Notes: generated by a model from the letters alone, not told the origin. Numbered from the stretch's first letter, positions 37,462-49,265 are shown. The stretch: 64,000 nt of DNA from Marthasterias glacialis (GCA_911728455.2 OU452230.1:3584300-3648299); one strand, 5' to 3'. Numbers and translations: made by a program.

Positions 37462-39212
37462 AAAGAAATACCCCAACAGAACATATACATATCCAAATAT
37501 ATTTCCTTGGTAAGCACTGCTTCGACTTTTCATTTTGATTTTATAATGTATAAATTTATAAACAATGGACGCAAAATTAAATTCAGTTGAAAAAAGAGAA
37601 ATGTTTAGGGGTCATAGATTAACTAAAATAAATTAAACACGTTTTTAGCACTACGAAACTAGTTTGGGCGTTGAAATGGACACACCAACAAAAAATACTC
37701 CCGAAAGCACTTTTCTTTCTTTTGTCCATAATAAATGCGTCCATTCTCCGAAATACGTCACTGGTATTCAACCATCTGCGCTCATTAGGAACCAGCCAAG
37801 AGAAGAGAAGAATGATTTCGCTCCCAGCATTGCAGTGGTTACGTCAAAAGAATGTGGAACGCGCTTTGTTATTGGTCCTTGAAAAACATACACACGCCTG
37901 AATAGTTGACTGGCCTTCACAGGGGTTTGTTTACAAACATGAAGTGTGGGCCGCAAATTAATAGAAGGCAAACAATCACTTTTGTTTTGACAGATAACAT
38001 TCACACGAATTTATGGTAACTAATAACATTCCCAAGCTGTAATTTTGAGCATTTAAAGGTAAATAGAAGTGGACATACGCTTTTCGTAGTGGCGTACCTC
38101 AAAAGATAGCGACGTTTGCCTTCCCTCAGAGAAAATGGTAGGGTCGAGAGAATGATGCAAGCGTTTGGAGCATGCGCCTACCGGATGACAACATTTGCGG
38201 TCAAAGATCTAGGATACGCCAAATCTTTGTATTGATGTTTTTTGGCGGGAAATGCTTGGAAGAAGCTGTAATTTATTAAATGAAAATGCGGTTTTCACGG
38301 CGCTCTTTGCCGGAAGTGGGCAACACAGTGTTTGTGGGCTTTCGATGCCCCTACCCCCCCCCCCCCCATTAGGTACGCAAAATAAATAAATAAATAAAAA
38401 TGATAATTTGGCAAAACGTTGCTGTTGTTATGATATGGTTCAGAACAACAAAGTACAAGTCAAAGTTTTAATTGAAAAAGTCTTTTTTCCTGTCTCACAT
38501 TTTTCATGAATGATTTGTGACTGATTTAATTATGGGCCGTGGCTCAGTGGAAATCTGCCACGGTTTGTCTGATGGATTGATTATAGATTAGTTGGAAACG
38601 GATGGGGAAATTTCTAAATAATGTTTCTTAAGTTAGTGACTGAGTTTTAGGTTTGGATATCAGTTTCAGGTTCCGGGTACGCAAGACATGTTCAATCATC
38701 AGCCGCGAACTTCAACACGTTAAATGAGCTTGTCTTTTTATTTTTTATAGAATGCTGCGGTACTTTGAACAAAAACCAAAATGGCTGCCCGGTTTTGTGA
38801 CCATGCGCCAATGCTTCCGAAACAGAAATTGAAATTTCCATTACGAGTTTCAGGATTTAGCGCAACCTTTTGCCGATCCATCGTGTTTAGACAGTCATCC
38901 TCCGCATTGCAAGAATTGTCTTTTTAAAGAAAGAATACGTGTGACAGTGATGTAAATATACGTTGGCACTGCCAAGATATTAGCGAAGAATGACTGCACA
39001 TTTCATCAACTTTTTTCTTTATTTACAGAGATTGGATTGGACCCATTGTTTTATTGCAAAATGGAAGAATGTATGTAATCCTTTAACGGCAGTGGTGAAT
39101 GAAAATTGTGGCATGTAATACCTTACGCGGTTCTTTTAAATTGTCATTTATTTATATGAAAAAAAGTTGGGGTGCTGGGTGGTTTGTTGTGGGTAAACAT
39201 ATACAGACTCAC

Positions 39213-39297
39213 CTTCGGCTTGTGACGGTAAACTGCTTAATAATAGTATGACCACTGCGGGCAGTAAAACGTACTCCATCTTGACGACCCGCTCCAT
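39213..39297 (-). CDS. FU/SRCR mosaic gene, coding exon 1 (signal peptide)
   Basis: This is the first coding exon of the minus-strand gene. It starts at ATG 39297 and encodes a short basic N-terminus (MERVVKMEY), then a strongly hydrophobic stretch (VLLPAVVILLLSSLP) and SQAE. That is a classic secretory signal peptide with a likely cleavage site near SQA. The exon ends in GAAG followed by a good donor (GTGAGT) and leaves one base (phase 1). The next exon starts with AA, completing a GAA codon, so the frame joins. A second ATG seven codons in could also initiate. The join to exon 2 across a 5.9 kb intron rests on phase and logic, not on transcripts. I saw no clear TATA box upstream. Confidence 0.78.
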
Positions 39298-41684
39298 AAT
39301 GATTTTACAACCCCGCCTTCACTGGATCGACACCCACGCTATTTGATTTCGGTTGTCCTCAGCGCAATATGGCACAAGAAACACTGTCAGTGGAGCAAAA
39401 TGGAGACACATGAGCATGATGCACTGAGAAGTAGCTTGCATTTCATAGGATCGCCAGAAGAGGGAACATGTATCAAACATGACAATCTAATTCTGAGACC
39501 CGATACTATAAATTAAAGACATTACCGACGTTTCTTGCTATTTTCAGCTAAAATCAAACGGCACCAAATCATCTGGTGTTTTTTTTTTTACTGAGAAGGA
39601 ATATAGATCAAGGTTTAGGGTTTTAAAAAATGGTGTTTAACTCTCACAAGTTAAAAAGGAATCATGTGAACGACCCCAAAGTTAAACAAGGCACACCCTA
39701 GACATTCCTTAAACGTGCCGAAGCGTATGATTAACAAAAGCGTAAGCAAGGTGTGGAATTGAAAACTTACCGGTTTCCCAACGAAAAATATCAACGAATC
39801 CGTCGTCAAACTTCGAGATTCTTCCTCAACGTTGTAACTATTTCCGTATTTTTGTTTTTACAGGGGCTTGGACAGTCATCAAGATATATTTATGTTTATG
39901 TTTACAACTCTATCAAAAGTGTAAAAGCAAAAATGCTACATCAAAACCCGCCTGAATCCTGTGGCGCGAAAGTGAATTAGTGTACTGTACCGGTGTAGTA
40001 AACGCTGCTATGTTTACATTCACGAGCCGGCCGATTTTCATTCATTATTTTGGTTGCCGGAATAATCCATTTTATCAGAGGTAGGTTACATTCCAAATGA
40101 GCTGTATTGTATACATTCTAAAAACATTCCAAGAGTCAAATTTTCAGCCATGAAACAAAAATCATTATCTGAATCATTACAACATGTCAAAAGTATTAAT
40201 TGCGAAACAATTGGATTAATTTCAATAAAGATTTGTCAACGTTCCTCTTCTGGTTGTTTTGTTTTGTTTACCTGTCTGGATAATCAACTGATCCAAGTAA
40301 GCCCGGCATGTTGCGTTCATGATGCGGTCAAGTATACAGTATTGCATCATCCGCGGTGTACACGGAATGTGATTGCAGACTAGTAAATTTATGCCTGTAT
40401 AAAACTACGGAGAGACTGTTTCTACCTCCGTGATTTAAAGAGACAAATTTTCGTCGACCGGGTCTTATAAATTGAAGTTACTGTATGTCCTAGGTGCTTA
40501 TAGCATGTTATTATGATTTTTTTTTTAATAGACGTCACCTAAAATTTGTTTATTTTTCTTTCGCGAGTTTTCTTTGCGGTATGATTTTCATTGATGTGAA
40601 GAAAATCATATATAGTTTTAAAAAATTACCCGAAAAAAAAAACGAATTTTGGTAATCATGAATTTTTAACCTGTACCCAGTCTGAGGTTTAATTTTTCGG
40701 GATAATATGTGACTGCCCTTAAACGTAAATTTATAAGGCCAATATATCGGGCGAGTTTGCATACAGACGGCTGATTTTCAACTAACCATGGGGCGCATGC
40801 GCCATTCCGGATGTGAAACTCATCTCAAGATTCTACCACGCAATGTTATATAAATGACAAGGTTATTTCATATTATAGCTATCCTTTCATCAAAAAATCC
40901 CTGAGTTCCCACCCTGGAAAGGAAACCATAAGTAAAACAAGGAAGAACTCATATTAAAACAAAAAATTATTTATGCAGAAATGACCAAGGGGCACGTGGT
41001 ATGTGCATTGTGGTAACGTTTTGAGTTTCTATTTTGGTTGTTAATACTTAAGAGCTGTCGTTGTACATTTCTTGAGACCTGGAGATGGGACAAGTTGGGC
41101 TTTAATTAATCGTTCAAAAACCATTGTTTTGACCGGAAGGTAGGGTTATGAAGTGTTTCGCTAAGAGTCTGGAGTTCAGAAGTCGACCTACCCCGTTGAC
41201 GTAATTGGAACAATAGCATAAGGCTTGCTTGAATGTCCACTCCCACATCAAACCCGAGGCTGTGACATTCCGTAAACGCTGTCTTTTGTTACAAGTAGTG
41301 AAATTCCATACTGTTGTTAACAATGACAAGGCAGATTTAAACTTCATGGGAACTGAAGTGGAGCTATGGGCCTATTGTATAGCTCCATAAAAAACGAGTG
41401 ATTCAGTATAGATCTCTACTGACCATATTTTTGACCGCATGAGGGCGCTTTCAACGGCTTATTTCTTTGCATCACAATTATTACAGTTTGTTTGACTATC
41501 TGTACAGTATGATGTTTTCTTGTATCAATGGCCAAATAAAAACTATTAATGATAGCAACAATGGGAAAAATCTACTTGTTTTGCATCACGTAAATTTGGT
41601 TCCCACATTTTCCTGGTATTATTTTTTTCACGTAAAATGCCTCTCCTTCAATTAGCAAACATCTAACAAACCGCGGTTTGATGT
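39298..41684. other. Upstream region of the FU/SRCR gene
   Basis: It must contain the promoter and 5' UTR of the minus-strand gene, but I found no convincing core promoter. It holds short T and A tracts and no recognised repeat or gene. Confidence 0.6.
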
Positions 41685-41690
41685 TTTATT
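41685..41690 (-). promoter_or_regulatory. Polyadenylation signal for the candidate at 41737-42130
   Basis: The minus strand reads AATAAA, about 47 bases after the TGA of the candidate frame. The spacing is right for a compact 3' UTR. Confidence 0.35.
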
Positions 41691-41736
41691 TTGAAAAGGG
41701 TAGATTTAATAGACTTCGTGGAACTGTCTTATCTTT

Positions 41737-42130
41737 TCATAACCCCAAAACGAAAACAGAAGGGGAAATGGACTTCCTCACAAAATAAAAAGTATAGATC
41801 GTTGCATACACTGTACCAGGCACCGCCCCCGGCGGCAACACGCCCTGGTTGGTAATTTCGACCGATTCATGATCGTTTTCATCGTAATAGTGTAACTTTA
41901 ATTCGTTTCCTGTTGGCAGAGATCCAACATGGCATAATTTCATGACACTACTTATCACCTTGTTCTTCGCTTATGGAGCTCAGCAAACCTCGTGATTCTT
42001 CCGCGGTTAGCAGTGTCGTAAAACTGGGGCTCAGATCTTTTGTGCGGATCTGAACGGCATCCCTGCCAGAGACGCCGGTAAAAAGTACAACTAAAAAGCT
42101 TTGACCTTTAGAAAAGGAAAACAGATCCAT
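41737..42130 (-). CDS. Candidate minus-strand gene or broken gene with signal-peptide-like start, unrecognised
   Basis: ATG 42130 opens a frame with a hydrophobic stretch (GQSFLVVLFTGVSG), then GRDAVQIRTKDLSPSFTTLL and AEESRGLLSSISEEQ, and hits TAG near 41948. A second frame takes over at the same place and runs CHVGSLPTGNELKLHYYDEN, then ESVEITNQGVLPPGAVPG, to TGA 41737. Both halves read like protein, and the second is clearly not random. Either a one-base frameshift broke the gene, or a 49-base intron (donor GTGATAAGT, acceptor CTGCCAACAG) joins CAAG to GAAAC in phase; 49 bases is unusually short. An in-frame TGA lies just before the ATG, and AATAAA follows the stop by about 47 bases. The family is unknown. 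Confidence 0.38.
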
Positions 42131-42328
42131 TTGATCAATTCATAGTCATACTAAATCTGACTATGAAATGTGTAACTATAAAGAGTCATTTCATAGCTCC
42201 TGTATGTTGATTAATACGTGTAAATTGTTCTTACTGTAAACCGTAACGTTGATACTGAGTTCAACTGATGGTGTGCCGTACTTGTTGCTAACTACTCTTG
42301 ATTTTGAAATTCTATTATTCTAGAGCTG

Positions 42329-42486
42329 TGGGAGACTTTTGAACGGTACCTTTTTTTCACGGTTCTTACCAGTAGTACGCACATGCTCAGAACTACACAC
42401 GCAATACTGAGCATGTGCGCGCACGCTAAGAACTGTTAAAAAGGACCGCTGTGTCTGCTGCCGCCAGCGTCTCAAAAGTCTCCCAT
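42329..42486. mobile_element. Short foldback element, 'TGGGAGACTTT' family
   Basis: The ends GGGAGACTTTTGA and TCAAAAGTCTCCC are inverted repeats. Inside, CACATGCTCAGAAC / CTGAGCATGTGCG also pair. The same ends bound 48219-48367 and 53659-54259. Confidence 0.78.
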
Positions 42487-42540
42487 TCGAGTGATGTTAC
42501 GAAGGTGCTAGTATCAATCACAAGAGTGGCTGCCCTATAT

Positions 42541-43575
42541 ACCGACATTCCTACGTTCTGACACCCCTATGTTCCGACACCCATCTTTCTATGTTCTATC
42601 TGACCTATATTCCGACACCCCTATGTTCCGACATCTCTATTTCCGACACCCCTATGCTCCGTCACCCCTATGTTCCGACACCCCTATGTTCCGACACCCC
42701 TATATTCCGACACCCCTATGTTCCGACACCTCTATGTTCTGACACCCCTATGTTCCGACACCCCTATGCTCCGACACCCCTATGTTCCAAAACTCCTATT
42801 TTTCCAACACCCCTATGTTCCGACACCTCTTTGTTCCGACACCCTATGTTCCGACACTTCTATCTTCCCACACCCCTATGCTCCGACACCCCTATGTTCA
42901 AACACCCCTATGTTCTGACACCCCTATGTTCCGACACCTCTAGGTTCTGACACCCCTATGTTCCGACACCCCTATGTTTCGACACCCCTATGTTCCGACA
43001 CCTCTATGTTCCGACACCCCTATGTTCCGACACTCCTATGTTCCGACACCCCTATGTTCCGACACCTCTATGTTCCGACACCTCTAGGTTCTGACACCCC
43101 TATGTTCCGACACCCCTATGTTTCGACACCCCTATGTTCCAACACCCCTATGTTCTGACACCCCTATGTTCCGACACCTCTATCTTCCCACACCCCTATG
43201 CTCCGACACCCCTATGTTCAAACACCCCTATGTTCTGACACCCCTATGTTCCGACACCTCTAGGTTCTGACACCCCTATGTTCCGACACCCCTATGTTCC
43301 GACACCCCTATGTTCCGACACCCCTATGTTCCGACACCTCTATGTTCCGACACCCCTATGTTCCGACACCTCTATGTTCCGACACCCCTATGTTCCGACA
43401 CCTCTATGTTCTGACACTCCTATTTTCCAACACCCCTATGTTCCGACACCTCTATGTTCCGACACCCCTAGGTTCCAACACCCCTATGTTCTGACACCCC
43501 TATGTTCCGACACCCCTATGTTCCGACACCCCTACGCTCCAACACCCCTATGTTCCGGCATCCCTATGTTCCGAT
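42541..43575 (+). repeat. 16-bp minisatellite, about 62 units, with higher-order repeats
   Basis: The unit is CCCCTATGTTCCGACA. Variants (CTCTAGGTTCTGACA, ATCTTCCCACA, TTCAAACA, TTTCGACA) recur in the same order at shifts of 144, 176 and 320 bases, all multiples of 16, showing duplication of multi-unit blocks. The plus strand has no stop in any frame of the pure unit. It therefore reads as a 16-residue periodic peptide (MFRHPYVPTPLCSDTP) in all frames. There is no other evidence of coding, and base changes break the frames. Confidence 0.95.
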
Positions 43576-43872
43576 AATCCACTTAAAGCTCGATAAATGT
43601 TTCATCGGCAAACTTTCCGCTCAAAAATGGTAACGCTTTGGCTACGACCCTGTTTCTCACTCACTATTTTTCTAATTTAATACAATATAATTTGTGATCA
43701 AAATGCTGCATGTATTTTACAAGCAGAACAGAACATTGGTCGTAAAAGTCAGCTGAAACTAAAACACATAGATCACACATATCAGTTTGTGACCATGTAT
43801 TTTTGGTTGAAAAATTATTAAATTGTGGATTGGTTATTCAATCCTATAATAACATGGGGTCGGAAAATACGT

Positions 43873-43900
43873 TGTGTCGGAACATATGGGTGCCGGAACA
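43873..43900 (-). repeat. Inverted copy of the 16-bp minisatellite unit
   Basis: GTGTCGGAACATATGGGTG is the reverse complement of the array unit with one change. A second degraded unit (CCGGAACAATATG) follows. It lies about 300 bases beyond the array. Confidence 0.75.
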
Positions 43901-44878
43901 ATATGCATGTAACCGTCACTAGAGAACTGATTTTGCTTAAAACCCCATTTTCTGCAATAAATTAAGAAAAGTTTTGAAAGCATAAAAACAAAACGGCTTA
44001 CCATCTAACCATTACTTTCATTTTGAGTCTAAAAACTAATTAATAATAGTGTTGTGTTTGTATCATGAATGATTAACAAAGGTGTCGTAATTTAAAGGCT
44101 AAGAAGAAATGATTTATTTGAAATTATGTGATGTAAATCTAAAACCAAACATGGTCCGTGTTCTACATCCTCAGAATCTTGATAACGTACCGAGCTCATC
44201 AGTGATTGATTAATTTTATAATTTACACTATGTCACATTTATTGTTTCTAGGCCTGGTCACAATGCATGCACATAAAAAAGGAAACAAGATTTGGTGAGA
44301 TTTGGATCACTTTAGGTCCCCTGATCTTGTGTGAAGATCAAAATTAAAATTATCGGAATACACCAAGGTCATTTATTGGAGTACCAGAACCAGTAGAAAG
44401 TAAAACGTGTTGAATTACGGTTTAAAGTTTCGATGGAAACTGTACATTAAACAGCAAACCAAAACTTGCAGACTACCAGTTCACGGTAATTCGTTATACG
44501 GAAGCTTAAAGTGACCATCTGCATTTCCGAGTCACTGAAGTAATTATATCATGGAAAATGGAATACTGAAATGTTGTTAGTTGGGAAGATTGAAAAATTA
44601 TATTGGAAAGATGCAATAATCATCGTAAAAAGACTTCTTCCTGAGACAAATATCTCTGTATTCCATCTTTCTATGATAACTACATCTGTAACTGTGGAAA
44701 CGCGGATGGCCTATTTAAGCTTCCGTAGTTAAATATTAGTTTTGAGCCACAATGTGTATTTGACTCATGTTCACAAGAAACGAAAATAAAAGTGTCATTG
44801 TTTATGAAAGAAATTAAAGCAATTCAAACTCTAATGATAAGAGTTTGTTTAATGAATCTGACGCTAGAGGGTGGCTGA

Positions 44879-45105
44879 CCATAGGCGTATGGGGCACCCA
44901 TTGGTTAAGGGGGCGAGGGGTTAATGTGCCCAATGTTGAGCAGTACAAATTAAAAAAAGAGAGCACCAAATCGTTCTTCTTGCTGTGCCCGAATCTTCCC
45001 CACTGTTTTGCCCGATTTATATATATCATTATTTGTTTTTTTCGGGGGGGGGGAACTGCCCCATGCATGCCCCTCCCCCTACGGCTCGTATTCGTATACC
45101 TATGG
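44879..45105. mobile_element. Short element with inverted ends
   Basis: CCATAGGCGTATGGGG at the left and CGTATACCTATGG at the right are imperfect inverted repeats. G-rich interior, no coding frame. Confidence 0.55.
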
Positions 45106-46330
45106 ATTCATAACACTCAAATCATAAGCTGAATTTGGAGGAATTTTTGTTCAAAAAAAAACAAACCTTTTTCACCGGGACATAGGATTGCTACTTGTTG
45201 CGACTTTCCCAAATAGCTTCAAGTGATATATTTCATTGAACAAAAATCGTTCAGTAGAATAATATATACCACCAGATCAATTCCTTAGCCAGCCAAATCA
45301 CAAAAATAATAAACAGAATAACAAAATAGTTCCTTTCGGGAACTGGCTAATTTTTATTCTCTTTTGTTCAACTTGTGTTCCACTTACAATCACGTTTCTG
45401 ATTTGTGTAGAGGGAGGGAAAGTAACCCGATAGCCATTGAAACGCATAATTGGTAAAATGGTCGTTATGCTGAGGTTGAGGTTAAGCCTGGGCACACTTA
45501 TATAGTTATGAAATAAAAGAACTTGTTCCCAATAATTCAGGACATTTCTTTTGAATATTGTTGTATGACTAACTCAAAACGATGTATACACTCCACCCTA
45601 ATAACTCAAATACGTGCTTTAACTTCTGATGATATCATTTTGTGTGGCTAAGCTGCGCTCTTGGAAGCTCTAAAGATCACAATCCAGTTATTGTTATCAT
45701 CTTACTATCAGTCGTAGCTATAGCCAAGTTTATTGTATTCAGCTATCTGGACAATCTACTCCAGGAAGTTAAACTAGCTCAGGGTTATTTGTACTAGTTT
45801 GTTTCAGAGAAACTCAGGGGAAATCCCTTCCCTGAAAAACGAAAAGGGAAGCAGGATAAAAGAAAATATACAATGCAAACAATAATTACTGACAGTCAGC
45901 GAACCCCAAATGTAATCCGCTTCCTTGTTTCCTCACACAATAACTTTATGTTTGCCTTAAAACTCCTTCAGATAACAAATAATTTTAACTCTTGAATAGG
46001 TGGTGAAGAACTTTACATTTACTTACAACTTCTTTCTAACAACTGATGCCAACAGAGGGCAGTAGTCAATTTCCACCACGACCGTTGATAAAGAGGTTAG
46101 ACCGTAGTCAATGCGACGAGCCTCAACATTTTTTGTACGCACCCGGAATGTTATGAAATTAAAAGATTTTAGAGGCCATTTCGTTAAGGGGCTTGTTAAG
46201 AGACCTTTTGATTGTTGGATTCCAATTCTTGGTGTTTTGGGGATCTTTTGGGCCAAAAATTGTGTTCCATTTTGCTCACAAGCATGGTGCTCTTTTCCGC
46301 CGAGGTTGGCACTGATCTGTTTAGAGATTT

Positions 46331-46640
46331 GACCAAGTGGCCGAGCGGTTAAGATCACCGGACTCAAGTTCTGGTGTTGTTGACAGCAGAGTGTGGGTTC
46401 GAATCCCGGTCGCGGCACCTGTGTCCTTGAGCAAGATACTTTACCATAATTGCTTTGTCCTTCGGATGGGACATCAAGCCGTATAGGTCCCGTGTACTAG
46501 GATAGGTAGTCCACGTAAAAGAACCCAGAACACTTATCGTGGAAGAGTAGGGGGTTACCCCGGTGTTTCTGGTTCACATGGCAAGCACCCTTATCTACAG
46601 GTTTCCTCAGGCTTGAGAGCTACAGTGATTAAGTTCACTT
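46331..46640 (+). mobile_element. tRNA-derived SINE
   Basis: The head GACCAAGTGGCCGAGCGGTT with GTTCGAATCCCGGTC is like a long-variable-arm tRNA (Leu/Ser type). The body GTGTCCTTGAGCAAGATAC, CCTTCGGATGGGACATCAAG, AGGTCCCGTGTACTAGGATA is the best preserved of the three family members in this window. Confidence 0.85.
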
Positions 46641-47369
46641 ATGAGGCATCCTTGGTTTCATTACCAGAAATATATAATAATGATAATAGGGGTAAGGCAA
46701 GCCGGCCAAGTTCTTGTTGTTAATGTATTGAGCTATTAATTTGTGCATTTTTTCCGATTTTGGAACGGGGTGGGGGTGGACAAGGGTTCTGAGCGGTTCT
46801 GGGTTGGGGCAGGGCTCTTTACCCCCCCCCCCACCACCACCCCCGCTTGCTGGTCTACTGTGCAGAGAAGCACGGTGACAGTCCAACCGTTTCTGTTTCA
46901 ATTTTATTCATAACCTGGTATAAAAACGCGCGCGTTTTTGAATGGCGACGAAAAAAACATCAGTCTTCTGTCATTGACATTTGCCTGCACTCCTGCACAA
47001 TGTGATATGGTTGCCTGCATGAATCGGGTTTTTATTGACAAAGTTGCGCTTTGATTGGGCGGTCCAGTCAATATTTTTCTCAGAACAAATAAATTACATA
47101 ATGGTGCCACTACATGACTTTGGGAAACACATAGGTTTAATGTGGTAGTTTGCAAACAATTATTTTATGTCATTCTCTTTGACAGACCACAAAAACATCA
47201 TAAACGTCTTTTGAGTACATACATTAATCAATACAAAAGTTGCCGCCAAGTTTCGAGGTAGTTTAAGGCTGGCTTTAATTTTGTATGGGAAAAAGCTGGG
47301 GTCCGTTTTCAAGACGATACAAAGTTGATTTTTTTCACCGAGGGTTTTTTTCTGATCCTTTGCCCTATC

Positions 47370-48000
47370 TTATTGTATTTCCGTGTAAACTAACACGGCT
47401 AACTATAATCAGCAACATTTTCACGATGATTTTGCAGAACCAGTCATCATGAATAGACAGGCATTACCCGTGGACCCTTAAGTTATACACTACTGGAATT
47501 ACTACAGCCGCTCCCACCACAGCCGGTCTTTCCGGTGCTGCTGCGATATAGACCTTTATCATGGCGCGGCCATCTTGATTCTCTACCATTCAAACCAATG
47601 TAACCAAACCGAGGCTGGAAGGGTAAATGATCTGCTTCCTTTTTGTACAATGAATATCAACATCTATTACTTTTATTGGATACAGAGAACATGACTAAGA
47701 TGGTGGCAGCATGATGAAGGTCTATTGTTGCTTGCAGTTCAGTGGTATCACACCCTGACCATTCTCGGATGTTGTCCACCCAGCGCATCTTTGGTGCCGC
47801 TAAAGATGCGCTGACTGGACAACATCCGAGGATGGTCAGGGTGTGATACCACTTAACTGAAAGCCACATCTCTCTGGCATCCCATCCACAACAGCTGCTG
47901 CCAAGCTGCCTGGCTTGACAAACCACTCGGTCATAATTGTATTATATTTCCGTGTGAACTTTACACGCCGTGGCTAACTAGAATCAGCAACATTTGTTGC
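47370..48000 (+). repeat. Direct repeats flanking an inverted LINE-tail hairpin
   Basis: TTTCCGTGTAAACT..ACACGGCTAACTA.AATCAGCAACATT at 47378-47422 recurs at 47946-47990. Between them lies the hairpin at 47735-47859. Confidence 0.6.
47735..47859. pseudogene. Two LINE C-terminal tails fused head to head (hairpin)
   Basis: The arms of about 60 bases are near-perfect inverted repeats (GTGGTATCACACCCTGACCA / TGGTCAGGGTGTGATACCAC). On the minus strand the left arm reads KMRWVDNIREWSGCDTTELQ, like the C-terminal 'RWxDNIxEW' motif of many non-LTR retrotransposon ORF2 proteins. The right arm encodes a diverged copy (KMR stop LDNIRGWSGCDTT) on the plus strand. The two continue with different sequences. 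Confidence 0.6.
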
Positions 48001-48218
48001 TGTCGTTTACTCCAACTAGCCATGTTTTCTATGGTTTACGATACAAAGGATATGTAGTCACAGAAAATGACAGCGTTACACTTCGTCTGTAGCGCCCTCA
48101 ATGGAATCTTCAACAACGTGTACTTCGTGTACTACATGCATTTCGATGAGTGAAAGCACTTTTTTCACGTCCTGCGGCCTGGGTGCAATCCCGCCTCTCT
48201 ATTAAGCCTCACATGTGG

Positions 48219-48367
48219 AATGGGAGACTTTGGAATGCAAGATGGCATAAGACTTAACAGGTAAATTTAAAATTGTTTGTGCACTTCTGAGCATGCGCAC
48301 TTTTCCGAGAACAATGGATTTACCTCGTAAGTCTGGCGCCACCTAGTGTCCGCAAAAGTCCTCCATT
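48219..48367. mobile_element. Short foldback element, 'TGGGAGACTTT' family
   Basis: It starts TGGGAGACTTTGGAAT and ends GCAAAAGTCCTCCATTC. Inside, GAGCATGCGCAC and GCGCCACCTAGTG match the right end of 53659-54259. Confidence 0.6.
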
Positions 48368-48625
48368 CTTTTGAGTCTCTGTCTGGTTAAATCCTATTAT
48401 TGCATTTTCCCCAACATCTAAACATGAACAATATTTTATTGATTTATTATGACTTCATATGTCTTTATTGTCGTATCTGAATAGTTTTATATCTTCTTGG
48501 TAAGTCATTACGTCACACGTGTGCGCATCTGCTGCACGTCCAAAGTTTTCGCTATTTCCTGTTCCAATACGTTACTGTTTTATTTTGTCGAAAAACTCTC
48601 ATTCCCTCGTTCATAGACATTTCTT

Positions 48626-48683
48626 ATGAAAGAAACCGATATTTCTGATATGACCTTGAGTCTTTGCAAGACACACGTGAAAG
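48626..48683 (+). CDS. Candidate short first coding exon, unrecognised
   Basis: ATG 48626 opens MKETDISDMTLSLCKTHVK and meets an ideal donor (AAAG|GTAAGT) at 48684. Upstream are CRE-like and E-box-like motifs (TTACGTCACACGTG near 48509). No downstream exon was identified, so this could easily be chance. Confidence 0.2.
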
Positions 48684-49027
48684 GTAAGTCCAGAAACTAT
48701 GGTGTTACATAATTTATCATCATAGACAAAAGATCAATGCTTTTCCTATGGGCTTCGTGCAATCGATGGGTCCAGTTGGTGTGAAGTGGGCGTGACTTTC
48801 AGTGGAATTACGTCACACTTACCAACAGGATACGGGCCACACTCAAGGACTACACAAGCATTAAAGTATCATGTTTGCATATCAAGGGAAATACATCGCG
48901 GTCTTTGACTCTCGGAATTGAATCAATTTTCAAGGTTAGGAAAAGTGTTTCCTCAAGTGTCAAATACCACAACATATCTACATAATGTAACATAAGCCTT
49001 GTTTTCTTACATTCAACTTCATTAAGC

Positions 49028-49265
49028 ACCCAATGGATGTCCGTGCTCCCTGTCCCCATTTGATATCTAGACTTGATATCAAAATGTTATATTTTATAAG
49101 CTTTTTTGAAGTAATTTCATTGTTTTATAAAAAATTGTAAACGACATCACGAGAGCGGTGAAAGGGGCCGGGCTTGTTAGAGAAAAATACAAACGGAAAC
49201 TACAGTTTTAATTGGTCAGAAGTGGCCCCCTAGAAAAAAAGGGGCTCCCCCTTGTGCCCTAGTTT
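49028..49265 (+). mobile_element. Truncated element of the 'GGCGTAACT' family
   Basis: It matches the middle and right part of 51315-51680: ATGTCCGTG, CCCATTTGA.ATC, AAGCTTTT.TGAAGTAATTTC, TACAAACGGAAACTACAGTT, CCCTTGTGCCCTAG. The left terminus is missing. Confidence 0.72.

Larger units (their letters stand above)
33335..39212 (-). other. Intron 1 of the FU/SRCR gene (5.9 kb)
   Basis: It is rich in foldback elements (33490-33728, 34230-34581, 34743-35506, 36690-37040), a dispersed repeat copy (33790-34010), AT microsatellites (35830-35912) and an (AACA)n run (37406-37461). The stretch 37470-39210 shows no recognised feature apart from a C tract near 38354. Confidence 0.72.
43576..47369. other. 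Gene-free stretch
   Basis: It contains an inverted copy of the minisatellite unit (43873-43900), a foldback element (44879-45105), a SINE (46331-46640), G/C tracts near 45045 and 46822, and otherwise AT-rich sequence without recognised coding potential. Confidence 0.7.

Noticed and set aside
39480..39530. A TATA box (TTTATAGTA on the minus strand) for the FU/SRCR gene
   Set aside because: The match is poor, and no initiator or other signal fixes a start site.
42590..43577. Proteins of 66-119 residues with HPYVPTPLCSDTP repeats
   Set aside because: They come from the stop-free 16-bp minisatellite unit in all frames, not from a gene.
46023..46418. 131-codon minus-strand frame
   Set aside because: It overlaps the head of the SINE at 46331 in reverse; no domain or start context.
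47657..47926. 89-codon minus-strand frame as a gene
   Set aside because: It is the LINE-tail hairpin; the protein-like part is the retrotransposon motif.
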